From: Bacillota bacterium
GTDB lineage: Bacteria; Bacillota; Clostridia; Acetivibrionales; DTU013
Assembly (NCBI GenBank): GCA_023399355.1
Contig: JAEWQC010000294.1
Coordinates: forward strand, 13,289 to 77,288
Direction: 5' to 3'
Length of the DNA stretch: 64,000 nucleotides
Positions 17,685-26,790 of this stretch are shown in pieces (the first letter of the stretch is position 1; every line of letters begins with the position of its first letter). Both the position numbers and the translations under genes were made by a program. The notes beneath the pieces were generated by a model, which had not been told where the DNA came from, made no database searches, and worked only from the letters and a program-made list of their open reading frames with translations.

Positions 17685-18398
17685 GTGAATAGAGCTAAGC
17701 TTTCTGCAGCATTTTTTCTAGTTGTACTTTTTGCGTTGTCCATTACGCAGATACTTGTTGATGCACATTCCGACCATATATCTGCAAATAATGGAATCGT
17801 TAAAGATGCAAGCCTTAAAAAAAAGTACAGCATATTTATTGAAATAGAAGACAAGACATTGTACCTGCTGGAGGATGGATACTGCATAAAGGAATACACG
17901 ATAGCTTCTGGAAAATCAGGATCTCCCTCACCGATCGGCTGCTGGAAGATCGTCGAAAAGGGTGACTGGGGAGAGGGCTTCGGTGGCCGCTGGATGGGAC
18001 TGGACGTCCCCTGGGGGACATACGGAATCCATGGGACGATTTTCGAGGGCTCTATCGGGCATGCGGAAAGCGGAGGGTGTATCCGCATGTTCAGCGAAGA
18101 TGTAGCGGAGTTGTACAACCTGGTACCCATCGGTACGGATGTTGTTATCACCAATGGCCAGTTCGGACCTTTTGGAAGGGGTTTTGACGAGATCAACCCC
18201 GGTGACAGGGGGGCCGACGTGCTTGCAATACAGTACCGGCTCAGGCAGTTAGGCTTTTATACAGGGGAACTGGATGGAATTTATGAAGATGGTCTGAAAA
18301 AGGCGCTGCACAAATTTCAGCGTGTCAATGGCTTGAAGGCGAAGAACACCATCACAAAGGATGACTGGCTGAAGATGGGCTTCAGCCAGTTTGAGTGA
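17685..18398 (+). CDS. L,D-transpeptidase with peptidoglycan-binding domain
   Basis: A 237-residue secreted or anchored enzyme. It has an N-terminal signal/anchor helix (about 5-24) and a YkuD catalytic domain (about 45-150) with HGTIFEGSIGHAESGGCIRM, giving the catalytic His and the SxGCIRM cysteine. A PG_binding_1 domain follows (about 165-230; GDRGADVLAIQYRLRQLGFYTGELDG). It forms 3-3 cross-links in peptidoglycan. The start is GTG 17685 after GGGGTG; the in-frame GTG at 17676 sits in the ribosome site. Confidence 0.92.
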   Translation: MNRAKLSAAFFLVVLFALSITQILVDAHSDHISANNGIVKDASLKKKYSIFIEIEDKTLYLLEDGYCIKEYTIASGKSGSPSPIGCWKIVEKGDWGEGFGGRWMGLDVPWGTYGIHGTIFEGSIGHAESGGCIRMFSEDVAELYNLVPIGTDVVITNGQFGPFGRGFDEINPGDRGADVLAIQYRLRQLGFYTGELDGIYEDGLKKALHKFQRVNGLKAKNTITKDDWLKMGFSQFE

Positions 18399-18528
18399 AT
18401 ATGTAAAAATGCCGGTTTTTCTGTCTTCAGATTCAGATGGAACAGATTGACAACCTCACTGGATGTGTTAACATTAAAAGAAGGTCAAAAACCTTAAAAA
18501 TGAAGGCACAGCAAAGGAGTGAACATTT

Positions 18529-19326
18529 ATGAAAATTACTTTCGGCTTTTATCCCGAGGGCAGGAAAAAGGCCCTGACAATGAGTTACGATGATGGGCAG
18601 ATTCATGATAGAAGGCTGGTTAGTATATTTAACAAATATGGAATAAGGGGTTCTTTCCATTTGAATTCGGGATCTTTTGACGGGGATGCCTTTTTGAAAT
18701 CTTCCGAGATCAAGGATTTATTCAAAGGACATGAGATATCCGCACATTCTTTGACGCATCCCTATCTGACCTTGCTGCCAAATCAAATAATTGTATCTGA
18801 AATGATGGAGGACAGAAAAAGATTGGAGTCTCTCGCGGGATATCCTGTGCGCGGCATGTCCTACCCTTTCGGAGCATATAGTGAAGAGGTCGTGAAGCTG
18901 CTGCCTGCACTTGGAATCGAATATTCCAGAACCGTAAATGCCCATGGCGGCTTCCATATCCCCGGTGACTTTCTGGCTTGGCACCCGACCTGCCATCATG
19001 ACAGCAATCTGTTGGATAAATGCAAACAATTCAAGAATCAGCCGTCATGGTCGCAAATGCCTTTATTCTATGTCTGGGGTCACAGTTTTGAATTTGACAG
19101 GAATAAAAACTGGGAACTGATCGAAGAGTTCTGCAAAATGGTATCGGGTGAAGAGTCTGTATGGTATGCAACAAATATTGAAATCATGGACTATGTGAAT
19201 GCCATGAAAAACCTGAAATTCAGTGCCGACAAGAGAATGGTATTCAACCCTTCCGCCATGACTGTCTGGATTGGCGTGGATGAGGAGGCCGTCGGAATAG
19301 AACCCGGAAAGACTATTGCATTCTAG
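18529..19326 (+). CDS. Polysaccharide deacetylase (NodB/CE4 type)
   Basis: A 265-residue protein with the NodB fold. It has the Asp pair in SYDDGQ, the zinc-binding H-x3-H in SAHSLTHP, and the motif YPFGAYSEEV. It removes acetyl groups from cell-wall or exopolysaccharide sugars. There is no signal peptide, so it may act in the cytosol or be exported by another route. The start follows AAAGGAG. Confidence 0.85.
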   Translation: MKITFGFYPEGRKKALTMSYDDGQIHDRRLVSIFNKYGIRGSFHLNSGSFDGDAFLKSSEIKDLFKGHEISAHSLTHPYLTLLPNQIIVSEMMEDRKRLESLAGYPVRGMSYPFGAYSEEVVKLLPALGIEYSRTVNAHGGFHIPGDFLAWHPTCHHDSNLLDKCKQFKNQPSWSQMPLFYVWGHSFEFDRNKNWELIEEFCKMVSGEESVWYATNIEIMDYVNAMKNLKFSADKRMVFNPSAMTVWIGVDEEAVGIEPGKTIAF

Positions 19327-19522
19327 GTGGTAAGCTGGAAGGTGCATTTTTATATGGACATAGCAGAAAATAGCAGTGAGCAGCCGTGAAAAAGTAGTTA
19401 CAGAGCTCCAGCCATGGGTGAGAGAGGACATCTGATACCGTAGAATGTGATATGTAAAAGGCAGATGCTAATCAAATAAACATATAGATAATTCACAGCT
19501 ACTATATACGGAGATGTAAGCG

Positions 19523-19654
19523 ATGGATAACAAGAATTCCGTTCAAACAGAAAATTCCGTTCAAACAGAAAATTCCGGACAAACAGAAGATTCCGGACAA
19601 ACAGAAGATTCCAGACAAACAGAAGACTCCGGACAAACAAAAGATTGGAATTGA
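19523..19654 (+). CDS. Short ORF made of 18-base repeats
   Basis: A 43-residue reading frame, ATG 19523 after GGAG, composed of six tandem units of 18 bases (19535-19642) encoding N/D-S-x-Q-T-E hexapeptides. Third-position and other changes between units show several rounds of duplication. The product would be acidic, polar and unstructured. It ends where the hydrolase remnant begins in another frame. It may be a real small protein or only a repeat expansion in the 5' end of a broken gene. Confidence 0.4.
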   Translation: MDNKNSVQTENSVQTENSGQTEDSGQTEDSRQTEDSGQTKDWN

Positions 19655-19953
19655 TAAATCTGCTGGGTGATTTGCCGCAAGGACTTGGTGAAGGTATACC
19701 TGGGTTATTAAAGCACTTCAGCACCTCCGGGATCAATTCGCTGACTGCGCCGCGCCCTCATTTAAGCCAGAGCGGAAAATACGACCCGCTGGTTCCGTAT
19801 GCAGGCTCTGTTAAAATCGACCAACAAATGAAGAAAATTTACAAGGAATTTGAGGCTGACGAAGCATGGGAGATGAAGACCTATCCGTGCGGCCATATTG
19901 AGACGTCCGAGATGAGGCTTGAGACGTTGGCCTTCCTGAAAAAATGGACATAA
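19645..19953 (+). pseudogene. C-terminal remnant of an alpha/beta hydrolase
   Basis: About 102 codons resemble the last third of dienelactone hydrolase/acetyl-esterase-like enzymes: GKYDPLVP with the acid Asp and CGHIETSEMR with the catalytic His. The nucleophile Ser region and core strands are missing, and upstream DNA is the repeat ORF in another frame. It is therefore most likely a truncated gene, though a TTG start at 19645 exists. Confidence 0.65.
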
Positions 19954-20035
19954 TGTCTTTTTTACCACATTTATGGTAACCTTTTGCTTTGCATCCCCTG
20001 GCATTATCGTCTATAATTTCGATGGGGGCATCGAA

Positions 20036-21490
20036 ATGATTTTTAATTCACTGCAATATGCTTTGTTTTTACCATTGGTAGTTATCCTATATTTTGTCTT
20101 GCCTCAAAAAGTCAGATGGTTATTTCTGCTTGCAGTCAGCTATTACTTCTATATGTGCTGGAATGCCAAGTACGCCATTCTGCTGATGCTGTCGACAATT
20201 GTGGCATACTTGGCGGCCCGGCTTCTTCATAAGGCCCGTAATAAGAGGATGAAGATCTTCTTTATTTTATCGGGACTGGTGATCAATCTTGGGATTCTTT
20301 TTGTTTTTAAATATTTCAATTTTTTTAATGAGACCGTTGCGGATATTGCCCGGCTGGCGGGACTTCAGTATCAGCCTTCCAAGCTTTCACTGCTGCTGCC
20401 TGTCGGCATTTCCTTTTATACCTTCCAGTCCCTGGGATATGTGATTGATGTCTATAAGGGCAAGGCGGAGCCGATGAAGCACTTTGGCAAATTTGCGCTG
20501 TTCGTTTCATTCTTCCCTCAGATCGCTGCCGGACCCATCGGAAGGATCGAAAGCCTCAGACCTCAATTTGAAAAGCCTCAAAAGTTTGACTTCGACAGGC
20601 TGAGAAGCGGACTGCTGCAGATTGGATTCGGATTGTTCAAGAAACTTATTATTGCCGACCGGCTGGCTGTCCTGGTCAATACAGTCTATGACAAACCGGA
20701 TGCCCACAGCGGAATGAGCTTCGTACTTGCCTCAGTATTTTTCTCGTTTCAGATTTATTGTGATTTCAGCGGATATTCGGATATCGCCATAGGCAGTGCA
20801 AAGCTGCTCGGCATCAACCTGATGGAGAATTTTAAAAGACCGTACATGGCAATGACGGTGGCCGGTTTCTGGAAGAGATGGCACATTTCGCTCACGTCAT
20901 GGTTCAAGGACTATCTTTATATCCCTTTGGGTGGAAACAGAAAAAGACGTTTGCCCAATATTTTGATCGTTTTCCTGGTGAGCGGACTTTGGCATGGTGC
21001 AAGCCTGACTTTCGTGGCGTGGGGATTGCTGAACGGCCTTTATCAGGTTGCCGGCCTTATAACCAAGCCTTATACGGACAAACTGAAAACGCTGCTCCGC
21101 ATTACAGGGGAGTCCATGACATATGGCTTTCTTAAGAGGACTGAGAATTTTGTATTAATCACTTTTGCATGGATATTCTTCCGGGCAAATAGCGTGGGTG
21201 AACTGAAACTGATTTTATTGAAGCTTTTTACCTGGAACGGTTCCTTCTTCTCAAATTTCAATACGACAAGCCTTGGCATGGGGCGGATAGACCTTGTTGT
21301 TTCAGTTCTGCTCATTATTGTACTGATCGTGTTTGAACTGGTACAGGAAAAAATGAGCATCGGGGCCTTCCTGAGGAAGGAACCGCTTATATTCAGATGG
21401 GCGGCATATCTGGCGGTTATTGCAATTATACTAATTTTCGGAGTATACGGCGATGCAAACAGTACACAATTTATTTACTTCAAGTTTTAA
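20036..21490 (+). CDS. MBOAT O-acyltransferase (AlgI/DltB-like)
   Basis: A 484-residue multi-pass enzyme. The start MIFNSLQYALFLPLVVILYF, then RWLFLLAVSYYFYM, is the standard family N-terminus, so ATG 20036 is chosen over the earlier in-frame ATG 19973. Core motifs are GPIGRIE, QIYCDFSGYSDIAIG, FWKRWHISLT and the catalytic His in SGLWHGAS. It moves acetyl groups across the membrane onto a polysaccharide or wall polymer. The next gene overlaps it by 38 bases and supplies the likely partner. Confidence 0.92.
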   Translation: MIFNSLQYALFLPLVVILYFVLPQKVRWLFLLAVSYYFYMCWNAKYAILLMLSTIVAYLAARLLHKARNKRMKIFFILSGLVINLGILFVFKYFNFFNETVADIARLAGLQYQPSKLSLLLPVGISFYTFQSLGYVIDVYKGKAEPMKHFGKFALFVSFFPQIAAGPIGRIESLRPQFEKPQKFDFDRLRSGLLQIGFGLFKKLIIADRLAVLVNTVYDKPDAHSGMSFVLASVFFSFQIYCDFSGYSDIAIGSAKLLGINLMENFKRPYMAMTVAGFWKRWHISLTSWFKDYLYIPLGGNRKRRLPNILIVFLVSGLWHGASLTFVAWGLLNGLYQVAGLITKPYTDKLKTLLRITGESMTYGFLKRTENFVLITFAWIFFRANSVGELKLILLKLFTWNGSFFSNFNTTSLGMGRIDLVVSVLLIIVLIVFELVQEKMSIGAFLRKEPLIFRWAAYLAVIAIILIFGVYGDANSTQFIYFKF

Positions 21491-22478
21491 AACAAATTTA
21501 AAGAAAATCTTAAAGAAAATTTTAACGACCGTGGTAAAGGTTCTGGTATTTATTGTGCTTCTGGCTGCGCTCGTTTCCTTTCTGGAAGACCTGATGCAAA
21601 CCGGCGGCAGCGCTGTGGAAAGGAAGAGGGCAATAGAACAGAGGCCTGCCAACAGCATTGACGTGATGTTTATCGGGAACTCGCATGCCTACTGTACATT
21701 CAATCCGGCCGTCATTGGGGACATTATGGGTAAAAGGGTATTCAATGCCGGCTTGCCGGATCAGAAGATCGACATGGCCTATTTCACATTACGGGAGATG
21801 CTGAAAAATCAAAGTCCTGAAACCATCATTCTGGAGGCCTTTTCTTTCGGCAGATCAAATTCGGACTATGCGGGTTTTGTGGCGAATATTGACGCAATGA
21901 AGCCAAGTTTGTTGAAATTTCAGGAGGCCTTCGAGATTTTTCCTGATAAATATGATGCGTTCAGAATGAGTGTGGGTTTGTTCAGAAGTCATAACAACTG
22001 GAAAAAGCCGTCTGTCATGATGGATAACCTGAAATATATGCTGGGCAGCCCGGCTAAGGATTATGTCGGGTTTGACGGATTTTACCCGCTTAGTTCGAAA
22101 ATGTCGGCGGAGACAATCAAAAAATATAAGGATGCAGCGGATATAGACTTCACCCCTGTAGTCGATGAGTACTCCGTGGGCTATTTCAAGCGCATTGTCA
22201 GACTCTGCAAAGAACGCAACATCAGATTGGTTGTCGCAATGGCGCCGTTTAACGATTTGTATGTGGAAAAGGTAGACTACAATGGCTTCTATGAAAAAAT
22301 GAACGGGCTTTGCAGGGATGAAGGAATCGAATATGTTGATTTTAACAAGCTCTATAAACAAATCGGCCTGACCTATGACGATTTCGAGGATGCCTTCCAT
22401 CATGCCCAGCACATGAATAAATGGGGCGCCGAGAAGGTCAGCAAATATATGGCGGAGTACCTGAAGGATGTAGAGTAA
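21453..22478 (+). CDS. SGNH-like acetyltransferase partner of MBOAT protein
   Basis: A 341-residue protein with one N-terminal transmembrane helix (about 26-44) and an extracellular SGNH/DltD-AlgJ-like domain. It has IGNSHAYC (block I Ser), Gly and Asn in later blocks, and AFHHAQHMNKWGAEKVS with the Asp/His block. Such proteins finish O-acetylation started by the MBOAT subunit. It overlaps the preceding gene by 38 bases in another frame, so both are co-translated. Confidence 0.82.
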   Translation: MQTVHNLFTSSFKTNLKKILKKILTTVVKVLVFIVLLAALVSFLEDLMQTGGSAVERKRAIEQRPANSIDVMFIGNSHAYCTFNPAVIGDIMGKRVFNAGLPDQKIDMAYFTLREMLKNQSPETIILEAFSFGRSNSDYAGFVANIDAMKPSLLKFQEAFEIFPDKYDAFRMSVGLFRSHNNWKKPSVMMDNLKYMLGSPAKDYVGFDGFYPLSSKMSAETIKKYKDAADIDFTPVVDEYSVGYFKRIVRLCKERNIRLVVAMAPFNDLYVEKVDYNGFYEKMNGLCRDEGIEYVDFNKLYKQIGLTYDDFEDAFHHAQHMNKWGAEKVSKYMAEYLKDVE

Positions 22479-22729
22479 CCGAATGGTTCCAGGTACGTAC
22501 CTTCAACGTTTTATTTCCCTGAAAGGATAGAACAGGCTTTCACATTACAAGAAAGAACAGACATGCACTTTTCTTCACCTCAGTGCCAAGAACGATGGTT
22601 TGCTATGTACAGCTACGATTTTGAAGCTTGCTATTTTTTATCGGAATAGGATAAAATAATGAGAAGTGGTGCAATAGTATTGTGGATTTGGAGATAATAA
22701 CCGGGCAAATATAAGACGGGAGAAATGTG
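22479..22729. other. Intergenic, nothing recognised
   Basis: About 250 bases between the acetylation pair and mazG. I see no gene, clear terminator or consensus promoter. Confidence 0.4.
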
Positions 22730-23524
22730 ATGTTAAAGGACAAATACGACTTTAAGGACCTCCTCGATATCATGGATAAGCTGCGGGCCGAGAATGGCTG
22801 CCCGTGGGACAGGGAGCAGACGCATGAAAGCCTTCGGATATATCTGATTGAAGAGACTTATGAGGTGCTGGAAGCCCTGGATGCAGGAGATATGAAGAAA
22901 TTCTCCAACGAACTCGGCGACCTTCTGCTGCAGATCGTATTCCATGCTCAAATTGCAAAAGAAAACGGCGAATTCGATATAAGCGATGTTACTTCTGAAA
23001 TATGTAAAAAGTTGATATCCCGCCACACACATATCTTTGGCGATGCAAAGGCTGACACAGCCGAGCAGGTCGTCGAAAACTGGGAGGCCATCAAAAAGAA
23101 AGAGAAACGGCTGGAAAACCATACGAGCGTTTTGAAGGATGTGCCCTCAAACCTGCCTGCATTAATGAGGAGCTACAAGGTTCAGCAAAAGGCTGCACAG
23201 GTCGGCTTTGACTGGGACGACATTGAAGATGTGTTCAGTAAGGTTGATGAGGAAATACGTGAACTAAGGGATGTATACAAGAGTAAAAATGTGGAAAGAA
23301 TAACAGATGAACTGGGAGATGCGATGTTTGCTCTCGTTAATCTGTCCAGGTTCCTCAAGGTGCAACCCGAGCTGGCTCTTACCGGTACGATTAAAAAATT
23401 CATCAACAGGTTCGAGTATATTGAGCAGCAGAGTGTTAAAGCAGGCAACAAGCTTGAAGATATGAGCCTTGCGGAAATGGACAAGCTTTGGAATGAAGCG
23501 AAGGTTCAGCTCCCGGTCAAATGA
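22730..23524 (+). CDS. mazG: Nucleoside triphosphate pyrophosphohydrolase MazG
   Basis: A 264-residue tandem MazG protein. The first domain shows LRAENGCPWDREQTHESLRIYLIEETYEVLEAL and the EE-x12-ED metal motif; the second has VDEEIRELRD with ELGD. It hydrolyses non-canonical or excess NTPs. The start is ATG 22730 behind GGGAG; GTG 22727 directly precedes it. It leads the sporulation/division cluster also found in Bacillus (mazG-yabN region). Confidence 0.93.
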   Translation: MLKDKYDFKDLLDIMDKLRAENGCPWDREQTHESLRIYLIEETYEVLEALDAGDMKKFSNELGDLLLQIVFHAQIAKENGEFDISDVTSEICKKLISRHTHIFGDAKADTAEQVVENWEAIKKKEKRLENHTSVLKDVPSNLPALMRSYKVQQKAAQVGFDWDDIEDVFSKVDEEIRELRDVYKSKNVERITDELGDAMFALVNLSRFLKVQPELALTGTIKKFINRFEYIEQQSVKAGNKLEDMSLAEMDKLWNEAKVQLPVK

Positions 23525-23677
23525 ATCCAGTATAAAGCGGATGAAACAGGTTGCAAAAAAGTTCTTTATCGGACTAATAAAATTTTTGCAACGGGGAAGC
23601 GATAAGTATGATAAATGCAAAAAAGCCGGGGATTCAATACTTTTTGCATTATCAGCAGTTGAAAGGGAGGAAAGCGA

Positions 23678-23956
23678 ATGAACAAGTCGGATCTGGTAAA
23701 GAGTATATCGGAAAAAGGTGATATTACCAGGGTGGATGCTGAAAAAGCTTTGAATGCATTCGTCGAAAGTGTCGAAGAGGCTCTGGTCAATGGAGACAAG
23801 GTACAGCTGGTCGGTTTTGGCTCTTTCGAAGTCCGGGAACGGGCTGAGCGAAAAGGCAGAAATCCGCAGACCAAGAAGGAAATTACGATAAAAGCGTCAA
23901 AAGCTCCTGTATTCAAGGTTGGCAAGGCGCTAAAGGATATGGTCAACAACGAATAA
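23678..23956 (+). CDS. hup: HU-family DNA-binding protein
   Basis: A 92-residue histone-like protein: MNKSDLV start, LVGFGSFEVRERAERKGRNPQT DNA-arm and K-ALKDMVN tail. It bends and compacts DNA as a dimer. GGGAGG precedes ATG 23678. It is in its usual place between mazG and the S4-domain gene. Confidence 0.96.
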   Translation: MNKSDLVKSISEKGDITRVDAEKALNAFVESVEEALVNGDKVQLVGFGSFEVRERAERKGRNPQTKKEITIKASKAPVFKVGKALKDMVNNE

Positions 23957-24010
23957 TTGCTGTAAGGTCCATCACAGTTGTCCATAAAATAAGGATTGGG
24001 GATGTATTAA

Positions 24011-24250
24011 ATGAGGATAGATAAATACCTGAAGGTATCCAGGCTTATCAAACGGCGCACGATTGCCAACGAAGCCTGCGAGACCGGCCATGTCACGATA
24101 AACGGCAAGGCGGCAAAGCCCGGTACGGAGGTGAAGGTGGGAGATGTAGTCGAGATCAGGTTCGGCAGCAGTCTGACAACCGTAGAGATCACGTCCATCT
24201 CCGAGCATGTCTCGAAAGCTGATTCCAAAGAGATGTATATAATAAAATAA
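24011..24250 (+). CDS. rqcP: S4-domain RNA-binding protein RqcP
   Basis: A 79-residue protein that is almost wholly an S4 domain (MRIDKYLKVSRLIKRRTIANEAC...G.V.ING...KPG.EVKVGD). This is the YabO/RqcP family, which helps RqcH add alanine tails on stalled 50S subunits. The gene order with hup and yabP matches other spore formers. Confidence 0.92.
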   Translation: MRIDKYLKVSRLIKRRTIANEACETGHVTINGKAAKPGTEVKVGDVVEIRFGSSLTTVEITSISEHVSKADSKEMYIIK

Positions 24251-24280
24251 GTGATTTAGCAGCATATATACTTGAAGCCA

Positions 24281-24308
24281 GGGGCGTTGTACAATGTACA
24301 GCGCCCTC
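24281..24308 (+). terminator. Stem-loop after rqcP
   Basis: GGGGCGTTGTACA pairs with TGTACAGCGCCC with one G-U pair and a minimal loop, followed by the weak tail TCGATTTT. It may be a terminator before the yabP promoter region. Confidence 0.45.
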
Positions 24309-24463
24309 TCGATTTTCTGCAGGGAAAACGAATATCAGGGGTTGGATTCTTTATCATTTTATCTCTTGTACATGCATATAATTCAATAACAAAGATAAAA
24401 ACGGCTTAATTATAAAGGCTTTTCGCAGCTTGAAACAGGTGCGCTTGGCAGGAAGGGGTTAAA

Positions 24464-24757
24464 ATGATAGAGGAAAAAAAGGTACCAAAGCCGAAAGTTC
24501 AGAACCTTATTCTTGAGAACAGAGAAAAGCTTAACATTACCGGGGTAATTGACGTGGAAAGCTTCAACGATGAATGTGTCGTGGCTGACACGGAGCTTGG
24601 CGTGCTAATCATCAAGGGAATTGATCTTCACATTAATAAACTGAATATTGACAATTCTGAGCTGGGTATAGAAGGTGAGATTGTCAGCTGTGAGTATTCC
24701 GAAAGAGAAGGATCAAGGAACAAGGGCGGAGGCTTCTTTGCCCGGATGTTCAAATGA
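24464..24757 (+). CDS. yabP: Sporulation protein YabP
   Basis: A 97-residue protein of the YabP/YqfC family: LILENREKLNITGVIDVESF, LGVLIIKG-LHI-KL, and the C-terminal FARMFK. YabP is needed for spore formation in Bacillus under sporulation sigma control. ATG 24464 follows AAGGGG. It overlaps yabQ by 4 bases. Confidence 0.93.
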   Translation: MIEEKKVPKPKVQNLILENREKLNITGVIDVESFNDECVVADTELGVLIIKGIDLHINKLNIDNSELGIEGEIVSCEYSEREGSRNKGGGFFARMFK

Positions 24758-25263
24758 TCGTATCAGTCAGCAGTCAGGCCTATGTGTTTCTTTGTACAGT
24801 CATTGGCGGAATGGCTATAGCACTGGTGTATGATTTTTTCAGAATATTAAGGAGAGCCCTCAAAACAGGCGGGTTTGTAACATATGTACAGGATCTGCTA
24901 TATTGGATCATAGCCGCAGTAATCATGTTTCTTACATTTTACTACAGCAATGACGGCGAATTAAGGGTCTATCTGTTTATTGGGGCATTTATCGGAGTGG
25001 TTCTGTACGCACTTTTACTCAGCAAGATCATTATGGACTCATCGCTTTTTATTATAAAAATAATAAAACTGGTAATAAAAACCATAATATTTATTACTTC
25101 TTACCCGATAAGATTAATATGGAGGGTATTGGAAGTGCCGCTCCAAAAATTGGTGCGCTATGCCGGAAAATCTGTGAGGAAAGCCAGAAGCAACAGTAAA
25201 ATCAGGCTTTCCAGATTAAATTTTTTAACTAAAACATTCAGGAATATCAGAAAAAAGATATGA
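24754..25263 (+). CDS. yabQ: Spore cortex protein YabQ
   Basis: A 169-residue membrane protein with about four hydrophobic segments and a basic C-terminal tail, following yabP with the ATGA overlap. GGMAIALVYDFFRILRR is the family hallmark. In Bacillus, YabQ is required for cortex formation and sits in the forespore outer membrane. Confidence 0.92.
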   Translation: MIVSVSSQAYVFLCTVIGGMAIALVYDFFRILRRALKTGGFVTYVQDLLYWIIAAVIMFLTFYYSNDGELRVYLFIGAFIGVVLYALLLSKIIMDSSLFIIKIIKLVIKTIIFITSYPIRLIWRVLEVPLQKLVRYAGKSVRKARSNSKIRLSRLNFLTKTFRNIRKKI

Positions 25264-25456
25264 GGTTTATGTCTCAAAAAAATGTGAAATATGGAACCAT
25301 TTATTTTTACAACAGAGTATAAAGGATATGCAAGTGAAAAAATTGTTGATCCTGAATATTTTTCCATTACATATAGCAGGAATTTGCCCATAAGCGTAGA
25401 ATAATTAAGTATAGGTGTGTTTTTGTATTTTTACGTAAGATAAGGGGTCAGGCAGG

Positions 25457-25735
25457 ATGAGTAAGAAAAAAAAATCAAGATTCGGCATATTTGTATTAAT
25501 GGCAATATTTATTTATTTGTCCTATCTGGCTGTCGGACAACAACGGATGATTTATGCCAAGAGCCTTGAAAACACTAAGGTAGCAAGTAAGATCGCAGAA
25601 GAAAGAAAGACAAACAAAGAATTGAAAAATGAAGAAAAGATGATAAATAGCGACGAATATATTGAGAAGGTCGCCAGAGATAAGCTGGGAATGGTCAAAA
25701 AAGATGAACGTGTATTTGTTGACATTGGGAAATGA
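25457..25735 (+). CDS. divIC: Septum formation initiator DivIC/FtsB-like
   Basis: A 92-residue bitopic protein with a short basic cytoplasmic tail (KKKKSR), one transmembrane helix (about 10-26), an extracellular coiled coil (about 40-65) and the conserved SDEYIEKVARDKLGMVKKDE. It acts in the divisome with FtsL and DivIB homologues. The position after yabQ is typical. Confidence 0.92.
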   Translation: MSKKKKSRFGIFVLMAIFIYLSYLAVGQQRMIYAKSLENTKVASKIAEERKTNKELKNEEKMINSDEYIEKVARDKLGMVKKDERVFVDIGK

Positions 25736-25896
25736 CCACTTGCCAAATATGCTTGTAACGCCTGCAAATACAGGATTGACGAAACATTCGTGATGATATA
25801 TAATCGTATTGTTTTCATGGACAATCATAATCGATAGGACTTGTATGAAACAGCGATGGTCGTTTGCTATAAATTTTAAGGAGGATTTCTTTCTGT

Positions 25897-26319
25897 ATGC
25901 TTGTTGAGGTTGGTAATATCGTTGATGGCAAAGTTGCTGGAATAACCAATTTCGGGGCTTTCATTCAACTTCCCGAGGGCAAGACCGGTCTGGTTCACAT
26001 CTCTGAAATCGCAGAGGAATACGTAAAGGATATCAAAAACCACTTAACAGAAAATCAGGAAGTGAAGGTAAGGGTTCTTTCGATGGACAACGGAAAGATC
26101 AGTCTGTCTATCAAAAAGGCCATAGACCGCAAAACCGCTCCCAGAACAGGCAGACCGCCTGCTGATATAGACTGGGGAAGAAGCGGCAGTGAGGGTTTGT
26201 CATTTGAAGATCGCCTTTCAAAATACATGAAGGACAGCGATGAAAGAATGCATGACCTTAAAAAAAGTTTTGAGTCCAAACGCGGCAGCGGCGGTTACAG
26301 AAAGTCCGCACAGTACTAG
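25897..26319 (+). CDS. yabR: S1-domain RNA-binding protein YabR
   Basis: A 140-residue protein with one S1 domain at 1-75 (VGNIVDGKVAGITNFGAFIQLPEGKTGLVHISEI) and a charged, disordered tail. It is the YabR/GSP13-like family that closes the cluster after divIC in Firmicutes. AAGGAGG precedes ATG 25897. Confidence 0.9.
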   Translation: MLVEVGNIVDGKVAGITNFGAFIQLPEGKTGLVHISEIAEEYVKDIKNHLTENQEVKVRVLSMDNGKISLSIKKAIDRKTAPRTGRPPADIDWGRSGSEGLSFEDRLSKYMKDSDERMHDLKKSFESKRGSGGYRKSAQY

Positions 26320-26418
26320 CAGAAGCTTCTTGCGTGAAATAATTGGAAGCATATAGATGGTGACACATACTTGCTTTTTAAAAAGCGAGATGTTATTATA
26401 ATGTAGCACGTAACACTT

Positions 26419-26505
26419 GCCGAAGTGGCGGAACTGGCAGACGCACAGGACTTAAAATCCTGCGGAGTTAAATCCGTACCGGTTCGACCCCGGTCTTCGG
26501 CACCA
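26419..26505 (+). tRNA. tRNA-Leu (anticodon TAA)
   Basis: An 87-base cloverleaf with the acceptor GCCGAAG/CTTCGGC, discriminator A and encoded CCA. The anticodon arm CAGGA-CTTAAAA-TCCTG gives anticodon TAA. The long variable arm (GGAGTTAAATCC) is that of a class II tRNA, and the T-arm has GGTTCGACCC. Confidence 0.96.
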
Positions 26506-26509
26506 AGAA

Positions 26510-26552
26510 ATGCAAGGGTTTCAGCGATTAACCGAACCTCTTGCTTTTTTTT
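26510..26552 (+). terminator. Terminator after tRNA-Leu
   Basis: GCAAGGGTTTC pairs imperfectly with GAACCTCTTGC, followed by eight T residues. Confidence 0.65.
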
Positions 26553-26705
26553 GTGCTTTTTACTTGTCAATTTTCTTAACTAACTAATCGGTTTGCCTCT
26601 TCCAGCTGCATTATAAAGTAATTTTTGTGTGCCGCCTGATTTCCCGATAAGCCAATAGTCCTATTTAGTCCCAATAGTCCCAGCGGTCCTGAGCATTTTG
26701 GACTA

Positions 26706-26734
26706 TTGACAATAAACGATAACAACTGTATAAT
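26706..26734 (+). promoter_or_regulatory. Promoter of the PilZ gene
   Basis: TTGACA (26706-26711), a 17-base spacer and TATAAT (26729-26734): a full-consensus vegetative promoter. Confidence 0.75.
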
Positions 26735-26790
26735 TTTACATATATTTCATGTTAACGACAATACACTCTATTTTGCTGTGAGGTGAAGAT

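Noticed and set aside
23469..23681. Small ORF between mazG and hup
   Set aside because: It overlaps the end of mazG in another frame and shows no family signal or good start; left unannotated.
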